DNA of 9,136 nt from Saprospiraceae bacterium (GTDB lineage Bacteria > Bacteroidota > Bacteroidia > Chitinophagales > Saprospiraceae), in assembly GCA_020436865.1 (NCBI GenBank), contig JAGQXA010000104.1, positions 1 through 9,136 on the forward strand. The letters run 5' to 3'. The notes beneath the pieces were generated by a model. That model saw only the letters and a list, made by a program, of their open reading frames with translations. It was not told the DNA's origin and ran no database searches. The position numbers and the translations under genes are program-made. Shown in pieces: positions 1 to 7,300 of the stretch (positions are counted from its first letter, which is position 1; each line of letters starts with the position of its first letter).

Positions 1-1471
1 ACTCGAGCAGCAAACGCAGGCCGAAGCCCGTTGCGCTCTTCTGTGTAGCATATTCGGAATCGCCGACAGCCACCCCGGCGATGTCGAGATGCGCCCAGGC
101 AGGATGATCGTCGATGAAAAATTCGAGGAATTTGGCCGCGGTGATAGCTCCGGCTAAAGGTTTACCGCTGAAGTTCTTGATATCGGCTATGTCCGATTTC
201 ATGTGATCGGCGTATTCTTCCCAGAGGGGGAGCCGCCACAGTCGTTCGCCGCAGGCCTCGCCGGCAGACAAAAGCTCGTCGGCCAATTGGTCGTCGTTGG
301 CGAACAGCCCGCCGGCATGATAGCCGAACGTGCGGATGCAACTGCCGGTGAGTGTGGCAAGGTCGATGACCACCTCGGGGCGGTAGTTTCGGATGAGGTA
401 CGACAGCCCGTCGGCCAGGATCAGGCGGCCTTCGGCGTCGGTGTCGATCACTTCGATCGTCTTGCCGCTGTAGGATCCGATCACGTCGCTGGGTTTGATG
501 GCCAGGCCGTCGACTGAATTGTCGGTACTCGGCACGATGCCGAGAAGCCGGATTGGCAGGGCCAGGCGGGCCGCGATCTCCATGGCGCCGAGCACGGCCG
601 CGGCGCCGCCCATGTCGCTTTTCATGTAGTGCATGTTGGCCGAAGGCTTGATGGAGAGGCCGCCGGTGTCGAAGGTGACGCCCTTGCCGACCAGTCCGAT
701 CGTACGTGATGCCGTACCGGCCGGGCGATAGTCCATGACGATGAAGCGCGCCGGAAACTCGCTCCCCCGGTTGACGGCCAGCAGCGCGTGCATGCCTTGG
801 GCCTCGATCTCTTCCTTGTTCATGACCGCGACCTGAAAACCGGCGCGACGCCCTGCTTCAACTGCCCAGTCGGCCAGAGTTTGCGGCGACTTTCGGTTGC
901 TCGGGGCGTTGACCAGATCGAAGATCTGTATCTGTGTTTCGGCCACCACTCTTGCCCGTTCGATGACCGGCTGCAGACCGGAGACCGCGCCTTCCGGTAC
1001 GACGAGCGACAAACGGCCTTGTTCGCCTTCTATGGCGTAGGCCGGGCGCTCGCCGGTCTTGTAACGCCCAATGTCGTATAGCCCGAGCAGAAACCCATTG
1101 ACCGACGCTTCTACCCAACGGGCCAACTCGACGGGCTCGTCGGTCTGTTCCTGCCAGTAGCAATAGACCTCGGCGGGAAATTTCGACTTGTACTTATGCG
1201 CCAGGCTGCGAAAACTCTGCAGAACCTGGTGAAAGGAAGGCCGCTCGCCCAAGCCCAGCAGCAAGACGCGGGTGTTGACCCCGCCGATCGGCAGGTAAAG
1301 GGACAGCACTTCCTTCGCATTGCCGGAAAAATCGGCCGACAACTGATCGGCATCCATGCCGGTCTGGCGCAATGCTTCCAGCAAGCGGTTAGGCAGGGGG
1401 CCTTTCTTGGGCAAGGGGAAGATCAGGGTATGAGGGAATGAGCGGAATTCCTCCGTAAGATAGATCTGCAT
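1..1471 (-). CDS. pepA: M17 family leucyl aminopeptidase (C-terminus cut by window edge)
   Basis: This is a cytosolic metallo-aminopeptidase that removes N-terminal residues from peptides using two divalent metal ions. The frame is open from an ATG at 1471 to the left edge (490 codons). The reading starts MQIYLTEEFRSFPHTLIFPL, with the N-terminal domain over about residues 1-160 and the catalytic domain from about 170. The M17 active site is complete: K263 and D268 in VGKGVTFDTGG, catalytic K275, D286 in KSDMGGAAAV, then D345, E347 and catalytic R349 in IDTDAEGRL. All are offset by exactly -7 from the corresponding E. coli PepA residues (K270, D275, K282, D293, D352, E354, R356), so only a few C-terminal residues should be missing. 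The visible end is GFGLRLLLE. The first residue of the IDTDAEGR motif is Asp where Asn is more usual. The 107-base gap to the upstream esterase holds a candidate promoter, so it may have its own transcript. Confidence 0.95.
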   Translation of the reverse strand, partial: MQIYLTEEFRSFPHTLIFPLPKKGPLPNRLLEALRQTGMDADQLSADFSGNAKEVLSLYLPIGGVNTRVLLLGLGERPSFHQVLQSFRSLAHKYKSKFPAEVYCYWQEQTDEPVELARWVEASVNGFLLGLYDIGRYKTGERPAYAIEGEQGRLSLVVPEGAVSGLQPVIERARVVAETQIQIFDLVNAPSNRKSPQTLADWAVEAGRRAGFQVAVMNKEEIEAQGMHALLAVNRGSEFPARFIVMDYRPAGTASRTIGLVGKGVTFDTGGLSIKPSANMHYMKSDMGGAAAVLGAMEIAARLALPIRLLGIVPSTDNSVDGLAIKPSDVIGSYSGKTIEVIDTDAEGRLILADGLSYLIRNYRPEVVIDLATLTGSCIRTFGYHAGGLFANDDQLADELLSAGEACGERLWRLPLWEEYADHMKSDIADIKNFSGKPLAGAITAAKFLEFFIDDHPAWAHLDIAGVAVGDSEYATQKSATGFGLRLLLE

Positions 1472-1509
1472 TGTGTGTCGGCTAAATCCTCAAAAAATTG
1501 CGGGAACCG

Positions 1510-1517
1510 CAAAAGTA
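1510..1517 (-). promoter_or_regulatory. Candidate Bacteroidota -7 promoter element for the aminopeptidase
   Basis: The minus strand reads TACTTTTG, an exact match to the Bacteroidota -7 consensus TAnnTTTG. It lies about 40 bases ahead of the aminopeptidase ATG and implies a leader of roughly 30 bases. No convincing -33 TTG is seen 19-21 bases further upstream, so the call rests on the -7 element and its position. Confidence 0.4.
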
Positions 1518-1578
1518 CTGACAACTTGCTGGTTTTAGTATTATTCGCTGGAAAAATTCCGGCAGGCAGGGCTGCGGC

Positions 1579-2712
1579 TCAGGAAAAGAAAAGCCATTCG
1601 GCGGCGAGGGGGAATTCGCGCCCCCAACGCTCCTCGTTGTGCTGGCCCTGCGGGTCGACCGACAAGCGGAATTCAGGAGGCGTGCCGCGCAGGCCGTTCT
1701 TTTCCAGGGCTTCCCGGTAGCGTTCTACATTGGGGATCATGTTGGCGCCTTCGGCGCCGCCGGCGTAGAGGTAGATCCGGGTAGGGAGCGACTCCTCCAG
1801 ATTGATCGCGTGAAAGTGGATGTTGGGGGCAACCCAAAGCGAGGGGGAAAAGATCATGAGCTTGCCATAGACTTCCGGGTACATTAGTCCGGCGTAAATG
1901 CTGATCAACCCGCCCATCGAGCTTCCGCCGATGCCCGTATGTTGCCGGTCGGGCAGGGTGCGGAAGTGCTTGTCGACGTATGGCTTCAGGGTGTCGGCGA
2001 GGAAGCGCACATACTTTTTGCCGTCGCCGGGTCCCAGCCGGGTCTGATAGGAAGGCGTGAATTCGGCGATCCGTTCGCTTTCGGCATGGTCGATGGAGAT
2101 GATGATCAGGTCGGCCGTGCCGCGTTCGGCCATGACGGCGAGGCGCTTGTCGACGGCCCAGTTGCCGAAGGGCGCATAGTCGTCGAAGAGGTTTTGCCCG
2201 TCTTGCAGGTACAGTACCGGGTAGCGGCGTTCGCTGCGGTCGTAGTCGTGCGGCAGCAGGGCGGCGATCCGGCGCGTCTTGATGAGCTGGGGGATCTCGA
2301 AGTGTTCGTCGATGATCTGAATGCGGGGCAGGAGTTCCGGCTTGTAGGCGCGGCCTTCGCTTTTCCAGCGGGGTACCGTATCGACGATCTTCGACTTCGG
2401 CTCGGTCAGTAGGCGATTGTTTACCTGGCTGCCGTAGGGGTCGACCTCTTCGCCGTCCCAGTTGCCCTTGACGTACTTGTATTCCAGCGGGAGAGGAGGA
2501 GGAGAGGAAAGAGGCCAGGCCAGCGTATGGCGGCCCGGGGCGGCTTGGCGAAGCTGGAAGCGAGGATCTACCTGCCAGTCGTTGAAGGGGCCGACGAGAA
2601 AGATCGGCCGGTCGTCGTCGATCGGCGTGTGGACTTCGAAAACGGGCTCTTTGTCCGCGCTTGCCGGTGGTTTCGAAAGGGAAAGTTTTTCGCGTTCGCC
2701 GTTCATGGTCAT
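1579..2712 (-). CDS. Alpha/beta-hydrolase esterase (esterase D / CE1-like) with N-terminal CBM48-like domain
   Basis: The predicted 377-residue protein is a serine ester hydrolase; its substrate is unknown. An E-set/CBM48-like domain spans about residues 26-100 (GPFNDW at 41-46, then YKYVKGNWDGEEVDPYG at 78-94), as in glycogen-binding modules and in CBM48-CE1 esterases. The hydrolase domain covers about 144-375: YLQDGQNLFDD, a SERIAEFTPSY stretch, and the nucleophile elbow GSSMG with Ser265. His358 in GQHNEERW is the likely catalytic histidine and Glu321 a candidate acid. The frame stays open upstream to 2931, but residues encoded there resemble no domain or signal peptide and would cover a candidate promoter. 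I therefore chose the ATG at 2712; the ATG at 2706 is equally possible. No signal peptide or lipobox is seen, so a cytoplasmic location is inferred. Enterochelin-esterase-like or CE1 carbohydrate esterase activity are both possible. Confidence 0.85.
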   Translation of the reverse strand: MTMNGEREKLSLSKPPASADKEPVFEVHTPIDDDRPIFLVGPFNDWQVDPRFQLRQAAPGRHTLAWPLSSPPPLPLEYKYVKGNWDGEEVDPYGSQVNNRLLTEPKSKIVDTVPRWKSEGRAYKPELLPRIQIIDEHFEIPQLIKTRRIAALLPHDYDRSERRYPVLYLQDGQNLFDDYAPFGNWAVDKRLAVMAERGTADLIIISIDHAESERIAEFTPSYQTRLGPGDGKKYVRFLADTLKPYVDKHFRTLPDRQHTGIGGSSMGGLISIYAGLMYPEVYGKLMIFSPSLWVAPNIHFHAINLEESLPTRIYLYAGGAEGANMIPNVERYREALEKNGLRGTPPEFRLSVDPQGQHNEERWGREFPLAAEWLFFS

Positions 2713-2732
2713 ACTGTCGCAAAAATGCCGCT

Positions 2733-2763
2733 TAAAGGTAGGTATTTGACCCCGACGAGCCAA
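2733..2763 (-). promoter_or_regulatory. Candidate promoter for the esterase gene
   Basis: On the minus strand a TTG (2763-2761) is followed after 20 bases by TACCTTTA (2740-2733). This matches seven of eight positions of the Bacteroidota -7 element TAnnTTTG with the expected -33/-7 spacing. It would start a transcript about 15 bases before the ATG at 2712, which supports the shorter protein start. One mismatch and short motifs make this tentative. Confidence 0.3.
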
Positions 2764-2853
2764 GCATACCGACGCCGAAGTGGCTGGGGAAATCTCCGGC
2801 CTGTTTGGCCATCCGGCACATTTTTCGGCCACTTTCGTTTGAATACAGGGGTT

Positions 2854-2881
2854 CTTCGCTGGAAGCCCGGCGAAGCGCCGG
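2854..2881. repeat. Overlapping, mutually exclusive inverted repeats
   Basis: Two perfect 6-base inverted repeats overlap here. CTTCGC (2854-2859) pairs with GCGAAG (2870-2875), and CCGGCG (2867-2872) pairs with CGCCGG (2876-2881) around an AAG loop. No T-tract follows on either strand, so this is not an intrinsic terminator. Its role is unknown, and it may be fortuitous in GC-rich DNA. Confidence 0.4.
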
Positions 2882-3145
2882 AAGGCACAAGTGTCCGCAA
2901 GTTTACCGAAAAAAATATGTACGGCAGGCATCGGCAGGAGGGGGGCGGCCGTTACGGCAGTAAGCGCGTTCTCTAAAATCGGATATCTTCTTTACCAACG
3001 ACAACTATTTAGCTTCCATCCTGTCCTTTGGGGAAGAGTAAACCGTTTAGAGTCTTGACATGGTTGATTGAGCTGCTCAGAACGAGCGCCCGGGCCCTGG
3101 CACCGGAGCGCCGGATCAACTTTTCAATACTCAAACACCCGAGGT

Positions 3146-3769
3146 ATGATTTCAGTAGCAGTTGTCGACGACAAGCGCGATATCCGTGAAGGGCTCAAGA
3201 TCATGATCGAAATGGCCGAAGGCTTTCGGTGCACCCAGGCCTATTCCAGCGGCCGGTCGGCCATCGAAGGGATCCGCCAGGATCCTCCCGACGTCGTGTT
3301 GATGGACATTGAGATGGCCGACATGTCCGGCATCGATTGCATCCGGGCCCTCAAGCGCACGATCCCCGGCCTCGACATTCTCATTTTTACCGGCCATACC
3401 GACGACGAGTACATCTTCAAATCGCTGCGGGCCGGCGCCTACGGCTATCTGACCAAGAATACGTTCCCCTCTACTTTGCTAAACGCGATCCGGGAGGTCA
3501 GGAACGGCGGGTCGCCGATGAGTTCATACATAGCGCGCCGCGTGGTGTCGTCGTTCAATCGCCTGCAGCGGGAGGAGGTCAATCTGTCGAGGCGCGAACA
3601 GGAAGTGCTCGATCTGTTGTGCAAGGGGAAGAACTACCGGAACATTGCCGACCGCTTGTTCATCAGCACTAACACGGTGCGGTTCCACCTGAAGAACATC
3701 TATAAGAAGCTGCAGGTCAATTCGAAATACGAAGCAGTGATCAAGGCCTCGCGCCACGGCATTGTCTGA
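3146..3769 (+). CDS. NarL/FixJ-family response regulator (REC + LuxR-type HTH)
   Basis: The 207-residue protein is a cytoplasmic two-component transcription regulator. The receiver domain (about 1-118) has the acidic pocket D8-D9, phospho-acceptor D54 in VLMDIEM, switch residue T82 in IFTGH, and K104 in YLTKN. The LuxR-type helix-turn-helix covers about 147-204 (LSRREQEVLDLLCKGKNYRN, then STNTVRFHLKNIYKKL), with the family's usual Glu151 and the recognition helix near T175-K187. The frame is open from an ATG at 3068, but the extra 26 residues lie outside the receiver fold, so the ATG at 3146 was chosen; GAGG at 3141-3144 is too close to act as a good ribosome binding site. No histidine kinase gene is visible, making it an orphan within this window. 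It stands 585 bases ahead of the SusC-like gene in the same direction, so control of that operon is a reasonable inference. Confidence 0.93.
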   Translation: MISVAVVDDKRDIREGLKIMIEMAEGFRCTQAYSSGRSAIEGIRQDPPDVVLMDIEMADMSGIDCIRALKRTIPGLDILIFTGHTDDEYIFKSLRAGAYGYLTKNTFPSTLLNAIREVRNGGSPMSSYIARRVVSSFNRLQREEVNLSRREQEVLDLLCKGKNYRNIADRLFISTNTVRFHLKNIYKKLQVNSKYEAVIKASRHGIV

Positions 3770-3777
3770 GTACGGAG

Positions 3778-3811
3778 CCGGCAAAGTGCGGATATCTGCG
3801 CCAGGTTTTTT
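3778..3811 (+). terminator. Probable intrinsic terminator of the response regulator gene
   Basis: It begins nine bases after the regulator's TGA. CCGGC (3778-3782) can pair with GCC-A-GG (3800-3805, one bulged A). An inner short stem, GCGG with CTGC (3788-3799, one wobble), is capped by ATAT. The outer stem is followed directly by six T residues (3806-3811). The stem is imperfect but position and T-run fit termination. Confidence 0.5.
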
Positions 3812-3844
3812 AATTTCGGTGATTCTGCGTACTTTTACCCCGTT

Positions 3845-3871
3845 GCGGAGGTCGTCAAGGGCCGACCCCGC
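3845..3871. repeat. Strong hairpin (9-bp stem with one bulge)
   Basis: GCGG-A-GGTCG (3845-3854) pairs with CGACCCCGC (3863-3871), giving nine base pairs with a single bulged A and an 8-base loop. It sits four bases before an A6 tract (3875-3880) and the 16-base palindrome. It has no T-run on the plus strand, so it is not a plus-strand terminator. Function unknown. Confidence 0.5.
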
Positions 3872-3880
3872 CGGAAAAAA

Positions 3881-3896
3881 CTACCCCGATGGGTAG
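3881..3896. promoter_or_regulatory. Perfect palindrome CTACCC-CGAT-GGGTAG, candidate operator or minus-strand terminator
   Basis: Six-base arms are separated by four bases, directly preceded by AAAAAA (3875-3880). The arms resemble half-sites of NarL-type regulators: the right arm ATGGGTA is the reverse complement of TACCCAT, which fits the NarL heptamer TACYYMT, but the centre is two bases shorter than the classical NarL 7-2-7 layout. A NarL-type regulator gene ends 112 bases upstream, so operator use is an inference. Read on the minus strand, the same element is a stem-loop followed by six T residues, i.e. terminator-like, though no minus-strand gene lies upstream of it. Confidence 0.4.
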
Positions 3897-4056
3897 GATA
3901 GAGCAACAAAACGGAACCCTAACTTAGCTATTCCAAAGCTGCCTCCCTCTTCTCCAAGACCCTCTACAGCAGCGGGTTAGGAAAAGCGAGGGCAAGGCCA
4001 CCCGACGTTCAGAGAGTCATCCGAACCTGACAGGCGTCCGTTTTGCATGCGGAGGG

Positions 4057-4086
4057 TTGGATATTGTTAACGAAAATTTTAATTTG
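4057..4086 (+). promoter_or_regulatory. Candidate promoter for the SusC/SusD-like operon
   Basis: TTG (4057-4059) is followed after 19 bases by TTAATTTG (4079-4086), matching seven of eight positions of TAnnTTTG with normal Bacteroidota spacing. Transcription from here would give a leader of roughly 260 bases before the ATG at 4355. It lies about 160 bases downstream of the palindrome. It is the best promoter match seen in this stretch but carries one mismatch. Confidence 0.4.
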
Positions 4087-4267
4087 CCGCCCGGATTTAT
4101 TAACTTTCGTTTTTAGAAAGAGCGTATCCAAGTATTCTGAACTCGTTTTCGAGGCCTGTTTCTTACCGACCATTTTTCAACAACTCCAACTGAGTTTATC
4201 TCAGGCGTGATCGCCGTGTGCGACACTGCCGGATAATACATAATGATACCCGTTTCAGGGTGTCGAC

Positions 4268-4289
4268 GCATGTCGATCGGGCGACATGC
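4268..4289 (+). repeat. Perfect 8-bp stem-loop in the SusC-like leader
   Basis: GCATGTCG (4268-4275) and CGACATGC (4282-4289) form a perfect 8-bp stem with the 6-base loop ATCGGG, ending 65 bases before the start codon. A second hairpin follows at once: CAAG-TG-TTC (4289-4297) with GAACTTG (4301-4307), sharing one base with the first. The first stem also contains a short direct repeat, TGTCGA at 4261-4266 and 4271-4276. It is not followed by a T-run, so leader-RNA regulation or a DNA site is more likely than termination. Confidence 0.5.
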
Positions 4290-4354
4290 AAGTGTTCTTT
4301 GAACTTGTAAATCGTTCACGTTCAACCAAATTATTTAACCTAAATTTTTTTCTG

Positions 4355-7300
4355 ATGAAAAAACTCTTACTGGTTTTTGCAATGTTCCTGTTTGGGGCAG
4401 GTGCTATCCTGGCCCAGCGGACCGTGAGCGGGACCGTTACGGATGAGAACGGGGAGCCGCTAATTGGCGCCAGTGTTTTGGTTAAGGAAACGACTACCGG
4501 TACCGTCACGGATATCGACGGACAATTCACGGTGGATGTTCCTGAAGGAGCCACGACCTTGGTCGTCAGCTACACGGGATACTCAACAGAAGAAGTAGCG
4601 TTGGGTGCTTCCAACGTCATCGACATCACGCTGAAAGAAGGGGTTACCCTCGAAACGGCGGTCGTTACGGCCCTCGGTATTCAGCGCGATGAGAAAGCCA
4701 TCGGTTACGCCGTACAACAAGTCAACGGTGACGACATCAGCAGTGCCAACACAGTGAGCGTACTCGACGCTCTGAGCGGTAAGGCTGCCGGTGTACAGAT
4801 CACCCAGGCTTCCGGCGCCGCCGGCGCCGCTTCGCGGATCGTTCTGCGTGGCCAGACTTCCTTTAACGGCAACAACGAGGCCTTGATGGTCATCGACGGT
4901 GTGCGGATCGACAACTCCGAAAATCACAGCGAGCGCTCGCTCGGCGGCGTAGCTGTTTCGAACCGCGCTATGGACATCAACCCCGACGAGATCGAATCGG
5001 TTACCGTGCTGAAAGGCGCTGCCGCTACGGCTCTCTATGGTGTTGACGGCGCCCGCGGGGTGATCGTGATCACGACCAAGAAGGGCAAGAAAGGTACCGG
5101 TGTGAGCGTCGATTACTCGACCGACTACACCATCTCCGAAGTGAGCTTGCTGCCGCGCTTCCAGAACAAATACGTTCAGGGTGTGAGCGGCACTTGGCTC
5201 GGCCCGGAAACCGGATGGCCGCTGAGCTGGGGTCCGCTTGCGGATACCCTCTTCTGGGACGGATCCGACTACGACTACGACAAGAATGGCCGGATCGTCG
5301 GCGCCAGCGACCCGAGTGCGCAGACGCCCTTTACGCCCTATGATCCTGCCCACGATTTCTTCCAGCGTGGTACCATGTGGAGCCACAACCTGGCCCTCTC
5401 GGGCGGTGGCGACAACGCGACCTACCGTTTCTCCTTCGGACGTACCGACCAAAGCGGTATCGTGCCGAAGAACGAGTTCGAGCGTACGAACCTCGGCCTG
5501 AGCTCGACGGCCGACTTCTTCGACAACCGTCTGCACGCTACGACCTCGATCAACTACATCAACTCGGGCGGACGCCGCATCCAGCAGGGTTCGAACATCT
5601 CCGGTCTGGGTCTCGGTCTTTACCGTACGCCGATCTCCTTCGACAACGGTAACGGCCTGGACGATCCGGAAGACGATCCCTCTTCCTACTATCTGCCCAA
5701 CGGCCGTCAGCGTAACTACCGCGGCGGTGGTGGCTATGACAACCCGTACTGGGTAGTCGCCAACAACCCCTTCCGCGACGAAGTGAACCGCATCATCGGT
5801 ACGATGCGTCTGGCTTACGACTTCTCGCCCTGGGCTACTTTGAGCACCACGATCGGCACCGACTTCTACTCCGACGTGCGCAAGCAGGTCTACGAGATCT
5901 TCTCGCGGAGCTACCCGACCGGTACGATCATCGACGACGAGTGGAACTACCGCCAGGTGGACGCCTACCTGAACCTTTCCGGTGGCGGCGATCTGGGCGA
6001 AGACTTTAGCCTCGGCTATAACCTGGGTGGTAACCTCTTCCAGTACAACGAGAAGAACCTCTACACCCAGGGTGACGGGCTGAACTTCCCGGGCTTCACC
6101 GAGCTGGCCAACACCACCTCGATCACGACGATCAACACGATCGACCGTCAGAAGACCCTTTCGATTTTCGGTAGCGTCGACCTCGGCTTCCGCAACTTCC
6201 TGTACCTGACCCTGACGGGCCGCAACGACTGGATCTCGACCCTGATCGTGCCGACCAAGGATTTCAACGCCAGCGATATCGGCGTGTTCTATCCCTCGGC
6301 TTCGTTGAGCTTCGTCTTTAGCGAACTGATGGAAGGCGCCGACTGGCTCTCGTTCGGTAAGCTGCGCTTGTCGTACGCTCAGGTAGGCGGTGGCGCTCCG
6401 GGGTCCTTCCTGACGAGCAATATCTTCATCGCTCCGCAGTCTTCGGGCTTCATCTACTCGCTCAACGACGGCTGGACGAACGGTATCTTCTTCCCCTTCA
6501 ATGGCGTGGCCGGCTTTACGCTGAACCCGCTGAAGGGCTCCGAAAGCCTCGTGCCCTCGACGACGACCGACTACGAAGTAGGTCTCGACCTGCGCTTCCT
6601 CAACGGCCGTGTAGGCATCGACGCTACCTACTATACGCGTGAATCGAAGGATCAGATCCTCACCATTCCGATCGACAACGCCACCGGCTTCCAGCGCGCT
6701 GTGCTGAACTCCGGTAAACTGAGCACCGTCGGTCAGGAAGTAGTGCTGAGCCTTACGCCGGTACAAACGCCGAACTTCAGCTGGAATCTCCAGGCTAACT
6801 TCTCGCACTGGAATACCTACGTCGACGAACTCGCCGAAGGCGTAACCAACCAGTACCTCGACGGCTTCACCGGCACCGGCGTTTACAACCTGGCTCCGGA
6901 AGATCCCGATAACAAAGACACGCGTTACGAATACGGCCAGCTGTTCGGCAACCCGTTCCAGCGCGTGAATACCGACAACGGCACCTTCGATCCGAACATG
7001 CCGTTCAATCCGACCGGTACCCTGATCATCGACGACAGCGGCTCGCCCGATCCGTACGCAGCTGACTACAACCCGAACTACGGTTACCCGATGGCCGACC
7101 CGATCGCCCGCGTGATCGGTAACCCGAACCCGGACTGGCTGCTCGGTATCAACAACACGCTGACCTACAAGAACCTGTCGCTCTCCTTCCTGTTTGACAT
7201 CAAGCAGGGTGGCGACATGTGGAACGGTACCGAAGGCGCCATCACCTACTTCGGTACGGCCGAAGGCACGCAAGATCGCGACCCGCTGAACGCCGACGGT

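Larger units (their letters stand above)
2713..3145. other. Divergent intergenic region between esterase and response regulator
   Basis: This stretch lies between divergently transcribed genes and holds no convincing gene; the open frames in it look like extensions or shadows. It contains the candidate esterase promoter near 2733-2763, alternative hairpins at 2854-2881, and an 11-base palindrome TAAACcGTTTA at 3039-3049, about 100 bases ahead of the regulator start. A TTGACA at 3055-3060 has no -10-like partner at a suitable distance. I found no clear promoter for the response regulator. Confidence 0.6.
3770..4354 (+). other. Gene-free regulatory region and leader upstream of the SusC-like gene
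   Basis: No credible gene is present in these 585 bases; a 70-codon frame on the minus strand (4113-4325) resembles nothing. In order it contains the regulator's terminator, a strong bulged hairpin, a 16-base palindrome, a loosely structured stretch (CCTAAC 3918-3923 with GTTAGG 3976-3981, enclosing GCTGC 3938-3942 with GCAGC 3969-3973), and a candidate promoter (4057-4086). A leader of about 260 bases follows, with several inverted repeats. The last 40 bases before the ATG at 4355 are A/T-rich with no Shine-Dalgarno sequence, as is usual in Bacteroidota. Confidence 0.6.

Noticed and set aside
1488..1511. Short stem GCGG-TTC-CCGC followed by a T-run on the minus strand, as a terminator for the esterase
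   Set aside because: The stem has only four pairs and overlaps the probable transcription start of the aminopeptidase just after the TACTTTTG element, so a terminator call is not supported.
1673..2722. A second long minus-strand frame (349 codons) overlapping the esterase
   Set aside because: The translation is an Arg/Pro-rich shadow, while the other frame carries a full esterase with the GSSMG elbow and catalytic histidine.
2713..2931. N-terminal extension of the esterase by 73 residues
   Set aside because: The extra residues contain no domain or signal peptide and would cover a candidate promoter, so the start at 2712 (or 2706) is preferred.
3068..3145. N-terminal extension of the response regulator by 26 residues
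   Set aside because: Receiver domains normally begin right at the first beta strand; ISVAVVDD starts at the ATG at 3146 and the preceding residues have no receiver character.
3822..3838. TACTTTTA at 3831-3838 as a promoter
   Set aside because: It has one mismatch to the -7 element and no TTG at 19-21 bases upstream; the 4057-4086 pair fits better and is nearer the gene.
4113..4325. A 70-codon minus-strand frame as a small gene in the SusC-like leader
   Set aside because: The translation has no recognisable domain, signal or compositional hallmark, and it runs across the inverted repeats of the leader.
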